This document shows positions 11,680-16,568 of a stretch of 16,568 nt of DNA, one piece after another. The position numbers were made by a program, and so were the translations under genes. This DNA is from Oceanihabitans sp. Lineage in GTDB: Bacteria; Bacteroidota; Bacteroidia; Flavobacteriales; Flavobacteriaceae. The first letter of the stretch is position 1. Every line of letters begins with the position of its first letter. The notes under the pieces were generated by a model, which did no database searches, was not told where the DNA came from, and was given only the letters and a program-made list of their open reading frames with translations. Where the stretch lies: positions 1-16,568 of the forward strand of contig JAGPUY010000251.1 in NCBI GenBank assembly GCA_018067265.1. The letters run 5' to 3'.

Positions 11680-14436
11680 TTATCTCTGATTATTTTTTGT
11701 TTTATCAAACACGAAATCAATAACTTCTTGATGACGTTTTTTAGATCGTACCGAACTACCAGCTGCTGGCGCTCCATAAGGTCTTCTACTTGCTGCTCTA
11801 AACGTTTTTGCTTCGTCTAAATGCATTAACATATGACTATAAGCTCCCATATTTCTTGGTTCTTCTTGTGCCCATACGATATCGTCTGCATTTGTATATT
11901 TACTTAATACTTTACGAATCTCTTCTACTGGTAATGGGAATAATTGTTCAATACGCACTAAAGCAATATCTTCTCTTTCCAAATTACCTTGTTGTTCTAA
12001 TAAATCATAATAGAACTTTCCGGTTACAAAAACTACCGTTTTTACTTGGTCTGCTTTTGCTTTTTTATCATCTATTAGCATTTGGAAACTTCCGTTTGCC
12101 ATTTCATCGACACTAGATACTACTAATGGATGACGTAATAAACTTTTTGGTGTAAATACAATTAATGGTTTTCTGAATTTTGCTTTCATTTGTTTACGTA
12201 ACAAATGGTACATATTTGCCGGAGTAGTACAATCTACTACAAACATATTATCTTTTGCACACATTTGAAGATAACGCTCCATACGTGCCGAGGAATGCTC
12301 TGCTCCTTGCCCTTCATATCCATGTGGCAACAACATTACTAAACCATTTTGCAACTTCCACTTATCTTCTGCTGCTGTTATGTATTGGTCTAACATAATT
12401 TGTGCTCCATTACTAAAGTCCCCAAATTGTGCTTCCCAAATGGTTAATGTTTTTGGACTTGCCATTGCATAACCATAATCGAAACCTACCACACCATATT
12501 CGGATAGTAGTGAGTTGTATATAAAAAAGCGTCCTTGTGTATCACTTAGATTATTGTGTAATATAATTTCTTCTTCGCTGTCCTCTACTTTTACAACGGC
12601 ATGACGATGTGAAAAAGTTCCACGCTCGACATCCTGTCCAGAAATTCTAACATCGTAACCTTCTTCTAAAAGTGTTGCGTATGCCAAATGTTCTCCCATT
12701 GCCCAATCCAATCTGTTTTCGTCAAACATCGTTTGTCTAGATTCGATAAGGCGAGATATTTTACGAATGAATTTTTTATCCTTCGGAAGGTTAGAAAGCA
12801 CTTTAGTAATTCTTGCTAATTCTTCTGTAGCATACGTAGTATCCACAGGTTTCATCATTCCGTCTTCTTCTGAAGTACTATAATTTACCCATTCATTACT
12901 CATAAATGGTGTAATTTCTGTCTTCTTGATTTTACGCGAATCTTCTAATTTTTCTTCTAAAGAACTTTTATAATCCTCTTCTAATTTAGAAACATAGGTA
13001 TCATCTATAACGCCTTCAGCAATTAACTTTTCGGCATATAGGTCTCTAGGATTTCTATGCTTTGCAATTGCTTTATATAATAAAGGCTGTGTAAACTTAG
13101 GTTCATCACCTTCGTTATGTCCATATTTTCTATACCCTAATAAATCTATAAATACATCGCGTTTAAATTTCATTCTAAAATGAAGTGCAAATAAAACGGC
13201 ATGTACTACTGCTTCTGCATCGTCTGCATTTACATGAAGTACTGGAGATAAGGTTACTTTAGCAACATCAGTACAATAGGTACTTGATCTTGCATCTAAA
13301 TAATTGGTTGTAAAACCTATTTGATTATTTACAACAATATGAATGGTTCCGTTTGTTTTGTAACCATCTAATTGAGCCATTTGTACAATTTCATACACCA
13401 AACCTTGTCCTGCAATTGCAGCATCTCCATGCACAATAATAGGTAATACTTGTGATGGATTGTCTGGGTATTTATCGTCTTGTTTGGCTCTTGTTATTCC
13501 TTGCACTACTGCACCAACGGTTTCTAAATGTGAAGGGTTTGGTGCTATATTTAAGTTTATCTTTTTTCCTGCATCTGTAACTCTATCGCTAGTCCAACCT
13601 AAGTGATATTTTACATCGCCATCAAAAATTTCTTGTTCATAATCTTTACCATCAAACTCACTAAAAATGTCTTTTGCCGATTTACCAAAGATATTTGTAA
13701 GCGTACTTAAACGACCACGATGTGCCATTCCCATTACAAATTCTTTTACGTCGTACTCGGAAGCTTTTTCAATTAATGCATCTAAAGCTGGTATTAAGGA
13801 CTCTCCTCCTTCTAAAGAAAAACGCTTTTGACCAACATATTTGGTATGCAAAAAGCTTTCAAAAGAAACTGCCTCATTTAGCTTTTTAAGTATATATTTT
13901 TTCTCTTCTGCAGAAAAACGTGGTTGATTGTCGTTAACATTTAGCTTATTTTGAATCCATTGCATACGCTCTGGGTTTCGAATATACATATACTCTACAC
14001 CAATAGATTTACAATATATGGCTTCTAAATGTTTGCGTATTTCACGCAATGTTTGGGCACCAATCCCTATAATATCTCCTGCATTAAAAACGGTATCTAA
14101 ATCGGATTCTGATAACCCAAAATTTTCAATTTCTAATGTTGGTGCGTATTGCCGCCTTGCACGAACTGGGTTGGTTGCTGTAAAAAGGTGACCTCTGGTT
14201 CTGTAACCATCGATTAACTTTACCACCTGAAATTCTTTTTGAAGGTTCTCGGGAATTCGTGTTGCAACTGCTTCCACAGTTTCCCCTTCTGTTCCAAAAG
14301 TCTCTGAACCAAAATCGTAACCTTGAAAAAAGGCTCTCCAACTAGGCTCTACAGAGTCTGGGTTTTTTAAATATTGGTCGTAAAGTTCAGCAAAGTATGC
14401 TGTATGTGCTGCGTTTAAAAAGGAATATTTATCCAT
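11680..14436 (-). CDS. sucA: 2-oxoglutarate dehydrogenase E1 component
   Basis: The 918-residue thiamine-diphosphate enzyme decarboxylates 2-oxoglutarate and succinylates the E2 lipoyl group. The N-terminal E2-binding segment is present (MDKYSFLNAAHTAYFAELYDQYLKNPDSVEPSWRAFFQGY). GMAHRGRLSTLTN at 236-248, the ThDP/Mg site GDAAIAGQG at 337-345 followed by NNQIGFTT (370-377), and the KFRKPLIVFTPKSLLRHPL segment in the C-terminal part are hallmark E1o motifs. Length agrees with bacterial E1o. The start at 14436 fits the conserved N-terminus, and a TATTTTTG -7 element lies about 40 bases upstream. It is the first gene of the sucA-sucB operon. The E3 gene is not in this window. Confidence 0.97.
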   Translation of the reverse strand: MDKYSFLNAAHTAYFAELYDQYLKNPDSVEPSWRAFFQGYDFGSETFGTEGETVEAVATRIPENLQKEFQVVKLIDGYRTRGHLFTATNPVRARRQYAPTLEIENFGLSESDLDTVFNAGDIIGIGAQTLREIRKHLEAIYCKSIGVEYMYIRNPERMQWIQNKLNVNDNQPRFSAEEKKYILKKLNEAVSFESFLHTKYVGQKRFSLEGGESLIPALDALIEKASEYDVKEFVMGMAHRGRLSTLTNIFGKSAKDIFSEFDGKDYEQEIFDGDVKYHLGWTSDRVTDAGKKINLNIAPNPSHLETVGAVVQGITRAKQDDKYPDNPSQVLPIIVHGDAAIAGQGLVYEIVQMAQLDGYKTNGTIHIVVNNQIGFTTNYLDARSSTYCTDVAKVTLSPVLHVNADDAEAVVHAVLFALHFRMKFKRDVFIDLLGYRKYGHNEGDEPKFTQPLLYKAIAKHRNPRDLYAEKLIAEGVIDDTYVSKLEEDYKSSLEEKLEDSRKIKKTEITPFMSNEWVNYSTSEEDGMMKPVDTTYATEELARITKVLSNLPKDKKFIRKISRLIESRQTMFDENRLDWAMGEHLAYATLLEEGYDVRISGQDVERGTFSHRHAVVKVEDSEEEIILHNNLSDTQGRFFIYNSLLSEYGVVGFDYGYAMASPKTLTIWEAQFGDFSNGAQIMLDQYITAAEDKWKLQNGLVMLLPHGYEGQGAEHSSARMERYLQMCAKDNMFVVDCTTPANMYHLLRKQMKAKFRKPLIVFTPKSLLRHPLVVSSVDEMANGSFQMLIDDKKAKADQVKTVVFVTGKFYYDLLEQQGNLEREDIALVRIEQLFPLPVEEIRKVLSKYTNADDIVWAQEEPRNMGAYSHMLMHLDEAKTFRAASRRPYGAPAAGSSVRSKKRHQEVIDFVFDKTKNNQR

Positions 14437-14475
14437 TATTTTTTTTGAGAGAATCTAGCTTCAACAAAATTTATT

Positions 14476-14483
14476 CAAAAATA
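14476..14483 (-). promoter_or_regulatory. -7 element (TATTTTTG) of the sucAB operon
   Basis: It matches TAnnTTTG exactly on the minus strand, leaving a leader of roughly 35 bases before the sucA ATG. No TTTG is seen at the usual 19-bp distance. Confidence 0.5.
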
Positions 14484-14514
14484 CAACTTTTACTAAAATT
14501 AGATGTAGTTTTAG

Positions 14515-14522
14515 TATATTTA
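14515..14522 (+). promoter_or_regulatory. Possible -7 element (TATATTTA) of the small barrel-protein gene
   Basis: The octamer is TAnnTTTA, the same variant used in the small-RNA array, about 30 bases before the preferred ATG. There is no good -33 element, and it overlaps the divergent sucA promoter region. Confidence 0.35.
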
Positions 14523-14553
14523 TAACATTAAAAATTCAATGTTTTACACAATT

Positions 14554-15099
14554 ATGAATAAATACAGCCCTTTAAGCAAAAAAATTATTGCTTTTCTAGT
14601 CTTTTCGTGTTTTGTTGCTGCATCTGTAAAAGCACAAGATAATACTAAGAAACAAAAAAGTGTATTTTGGCAAAAAGTACGTGTTGGAGGCGGTATTGGA
14701 TTAGGTTTTGGTGATGGCTTTTTTAGTGGCACCTTGGCTCCTAGTGCCATTTACCAGTTTGATGATCAATTTGCTTTAGGTGTAACCCTTAATGCAACCT
14801 ATAACAAACGTAAAAATTTTTATAAATCGACTATTTTAGGTGGAGGAATTATTGGTTTATATAATCCCATTCCTGAAATACAACTTTCTGGAGAATTTGA
14901 ACAACTACATGTAAATAGAGACTTTGAAGCTAAATACGTTAGTAATATAGACGATACTTATTGGTCTCCAGCTTTGTTCTTGGGTGCTGGTTACCGATCG
15001 CAAAATTTCACTATTGGAATGCGATATGATGTATTATATGATACCGACAAAAGCGTATATGGAAGTGCTTGGATACCTTTTGTAAGAGTTTATTTTTAA
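14554..15099 (+). CDS. Small outer-membrane beta-barrel protein
   Basis: Starting at 14554 the protein has 181 residues. An in-frame ATG at 14539 would add MFYTI, but MNKYSPLSKKIIAFLVFSCF is the more typical signal-peptide start. Cleavage is expected after VKA (residue 27). The mature part alternates short amphipathic strands with Gly-rich turns (RVGGGIGLGFGDGFFSG, ALGVTLNATYN, LFLGAGYRSQNFTIGMRYDVLYD) and ends in FVRVYF, the terminal Phe expected of BAM substrates. This pattern predicts an 8-stranded barrel of OmpW/OmpX-like size, though I cannot assign it to a named family. It is divergent from sucA and convergent with the hypothetical gene at 15131-15481, so it is probably monocistronic. 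Confidence 0.82.
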   Translation: MNKYSPLSKKIIAFLVFSCFVAASVKAQDNTKKQKSVFWQKVRVGGGIGLGFGDGFFSGTLAPSAIYQFDDQFALGVTLNATYNKRKNFYKSTILGGGIIGLYNPIPEIQLSGEFEQLHVNRDFEAKYVSNIDDTYWSPALFLGAGYRSQNFTIGMRYDVLYDTDKSVYGSAWIPFVRVYF

Positions 15100-15130
15100 T
15101 CCCATTTAAGTCCTTCTGTGAAGAAGAAAA

Positions 15131-15481
15131 TTAGCTATACTTATTTTTAAACCACACCTTTTGCCATTCCCGTTTCAAAATTAAAAACGAAACGTCTTCT
15201 GCCAATTGAAGCGTATCGTTACCATTCAACGCTTTTACTTGTTTTTCTGGCACATCTATAATATACAATAGGTTTAAATACTCGGCAAATTTCTCTTGTA
15301 TGAGTTTATATACAGTTTCATGAAGCATTAATTTTAAACTTGCAGGTAGAATTTCTTCATCAAAATCTAAATCTATATTAGCAAACAGAAAATCTTTATT
15401 CAGCTGTTTGATTAGTTTTTGATATAGCGCAAGACTGTTTGCTTCTTCAATTAAATCGTTAAAAGTGGTAGGTAGATTCAT
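15131..15481 (-). CDS. Conserved hypothetical protein downstream of the polyprenyl synthase
   Basis: The protein has 116 residues, no signal peptide and no transmembrane segment, and is mostly helical with an acidic patch (FANIDLDFDEEILPASLK). The C-terminus is basic and aromatic (REWQKVWFKNKYS). I do not recognise a family. It follows the polyprenyl diphosphate synthase gene by 42 bases on the same strand with no terminator between, so the two are probably one operon. Codon use and composition match its neighbours. The reading frame is well filled and begins at a plausible ATG, but the function is unknown. Confidence 0.7.
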   Translation of the reverse strand: MNLPTTFNDLIEEANSLALYQKLIKQLNKDFLFANIDLDFDEEILPASLKLMLHETVYKLIQEKFAEYLNLLYIIDVPEKQVKALNGNDTLQLAEDVSFLILKREWQKVWFKNKYS

Positions 15482-15523
15482 AAAACAGATTTCCAGCTTT
15501 GTGGAGATACAAAAATTATTTAT

Positions 15524-16498
15524 TTAAACATTTCTATTCATTAATTGTTCGCCAAACTGTTTTAATTCATTTTTACTTTCTTCGGAAACTTTTAAAGTGT
15601 CTAAAAATGAAAAGGCCTGGTTTGTGTATTTTTTAATGGCTTGTTTTGTCGCTTCTGCAGAACCACTACTTATAAAAAACTCTTTAACCGCTTCAATTTT
15701 ATCAGAAGTGTCTGTTGGGTTGATACTAAATAAATGCTGCAATTGTTGCTGGTCTTCTTCCGAAGAAAATTCTAATGCTTTTAAATATAAATAGGTTTTT
15801 TTATTTTCAATAATATCTCCTCCTACTTGTTTTCCAAAAGTTTCAGGGTCACCAAAAGCGTCTAAATAATCATCTTGCAATTGAAATGCAATCCCTAAAT
15901 TTTTACCAAATTGATAAATGGTCTTTTGATCTTCTTCTGTTGCTTCTGCTACAATTGCTCCCATTTGCATTGCTGCGCCAACCAAAACAGCTGTTTTGTA
16001 TTCAATCATTCTTAAATACTCTGCAATGGTAACATCATCGCGCGTTTCAAAATCGATATCATATTGTTGTCCTTCACAAACTTCTAAAGCCGTTTTACTA
16101 AACAATTTTGCAAGTGCTTGAAAGGTCTTTGGTTCATAGTTCTCAAAAAACTGATATGCTAAAATAAGCATCGCATCCCCAGAAAGAATACCTGTATTTA
16201 TGCTCCACTTTTCATGAACCGTTTCTTTTCCTCTACGTAAAGGCGCATCATCCATAATGTCATCATGTACTAATGAGAAATTATGAAACACCTCAATACT
16301 TAAAGCGGCATCTAACGCTTTTTCATAGTCGCCATTAAAAATCTCTGCTGTCATTAAAGTTAAAACAGGACGTAATCTTTTACCTCCTAACTGTAATATA
16401 TAATGAATAGGATCATATAGAGATTCTGGCTCTCGCTTGGAAACAAATTTCTCTAAATAGGAAACGAATGTTTCTTGATAAAATGGAATGTTTTGCAT
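15524..16498 (-). CDS. Short-chain trans-polyprenyl diphosphate synthase
   Basis: This 324-residue all-helical prenyltransferase condenses isopentenyl diphosphate with allylic diphosphates. Its motifs are GGKRLRP (38-44), the first Asp-rich motif HDDIMDDAPLRRG (Asp79, Asp80, Asp83) and the second, QLQDDYLDAFGD (Asp209, Asp210, Asp213). The residue five positions before the first Asp-rich motif is Phe74; an aromatic there usually limits chain length, so a farnesyl- or geranylgeranyl-diphosphate product is more likely than a C40 chain. Such products feed menaquinone, undecaprenyl or carotenoid synthesis. An exact TATTTTTG lies 4 bases before the ATG. Family is certain; product length is inferred from one position. 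Confidence 0.93.
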   Translation of the reverse strand: MQNIPFYQETFVSYLEKFVSKREPESLYDPIHYILQLGGKRLRPVLTLMTAEIFNGDYEKALDAALSIEVFHNFSLVHDDIMDDAPLRRGKETVHEKWSINTGILSGDAMLILAYQFFENYEPKTFQALAKLFSKTALEVCEGQQYDIDFETRDDVTIAEYLRMIEYKTAVLVGAAMQMGAIVAEATEEDQKTIYQFGKNLGIAFQLQDDYLDAFGDPETFGKQVGGDIIENKKTYLYLKALEFSSEEDQQQLQHLFSINPTDTSDKIEAVKEFFISSGSAEATKQAIKKYTNQAFSFLDTLKVSEESKNELKQFGEQLMNRNV

Positions 16499-16502
16499 CT
16501 GG

Positions 16503-16510
16503 CAAAAATA
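16503..16510 (-). promoter_or_regulatory. -7 element (TATTTTTG) of the polyprenyl synthase gene
   Basis: It matches TAnnTTTG exactly and is followed by CCAG and the ATG, the same spacing as at the TatD gene. The message is predicted to be leaderless or nearly so. Confidence 0.55.
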
Positions 16511-16568
16511 AGTGAATTCTAAAAAAATAAAGGCATTCTTTTCGTTAATGTTAAAAAATCATTAAAAC

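Noticed and set aside
11808..12116. 102-codon open frame on the plus strand opposite sucA
   Set aside because: Lies wholly within the strongly conserved sucA C-terminus; the Leu/Tyr-rich translation is typical of antisense frames in AT-rich genes.
12832..12842. TACGTAG-like sequence inside sucA as a further operator copy
   Set aside because: Only a half-site within conserved coding sequence, without symmetry or a nearby promoter element.
15095..15135. Terminator between the convergent genes ending at 15099 and 15131
   Set aside because: Only a weak CTTC/GAAG hairpin is visible with no proper T-tract; not enough to call a terminator.

Overview
The window is AT-rich and comes from a member of Bacteroidota, most likely Flavobacteriaceae. 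The evidence is the TAnnTTTG-type -7 promoter elements, the near absence of Shine-Dalgarno sequences, a lipoprotein with an acidic stretch after its cysteine, PKD and beta-barrel surface proteins, and an E1o/E2o (sucA-sucB) pair in flavobacterial style. No insertion sequence, tRNA, rRNA or CRISPR array was found.

Layout. Bases 1-1720 (minus strand) hold the start of a TatD-family hydrolase and an ECF sigma factor/anti-sigma pair. Bases 1874-3405 (plus) encode a small exported protein with an internal duplication and a lipoprotein. Bases 3628-9350 (plus) form a compact cassette: a PKD outer-membrane barrel protein, a TPR-CHAT caspase-like protease anchored in the inner membrane, a retropepsin-like aspartic protease, and a NarL/FixJ response regulator with no histidine kinase in view. 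Bases 9351-10428 look intergenic but hold the most unusual content of the window. Bases 10447-14436 (minus) carry sucB and sucA. Bases 14554-15099 (plus) encode a small outer-membrane barrel protein. Bases 15131-16498 (minus) encode a conserved hypothetical protein and a polyprenyl diphosphate synthase.

Main result. Directly downstream of the response regulator are five tandem transcription units. Each begins with a 22-bp inverted repeat (consensus arms AAATACGTAG and CTACGTATTT around AA; one copy is degenerate). The right end of the repeat overlaps a TTTC/TTTT -33 element, followed by an 18-19 bp spacer and a TAnnTTTA -7 element. Units 1-4 then encode roughly 65-75 nt RNAs made of a small hairpin presenting (U)UAGG(G) in its loop plus a terminator or terminator-like hairpin. 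The small hairpin keeps its pairing through compensatory changes. Unit 5 instead makes a leader and a 39-residue single-pass membrane microprotein, and the terminator of that mRNA again shows UUUAGGGAU in its loop.

The simplest model, which is inference, is that the response regulator, perhaps responding to the envelope-located CHAT/PKD/aspartic-protease cassette, activates a family of sibling small RNAs and a membrane microprotein. This resembles GacA driving the Rsm RNAs in Gammaproteobacteria in design, but with different components. Possible RNA targets visible here are the leader of the response regulator itself (CUCCCU) and the 3' terminator loop of the sucAB mRNA (AUCCCUAAA).
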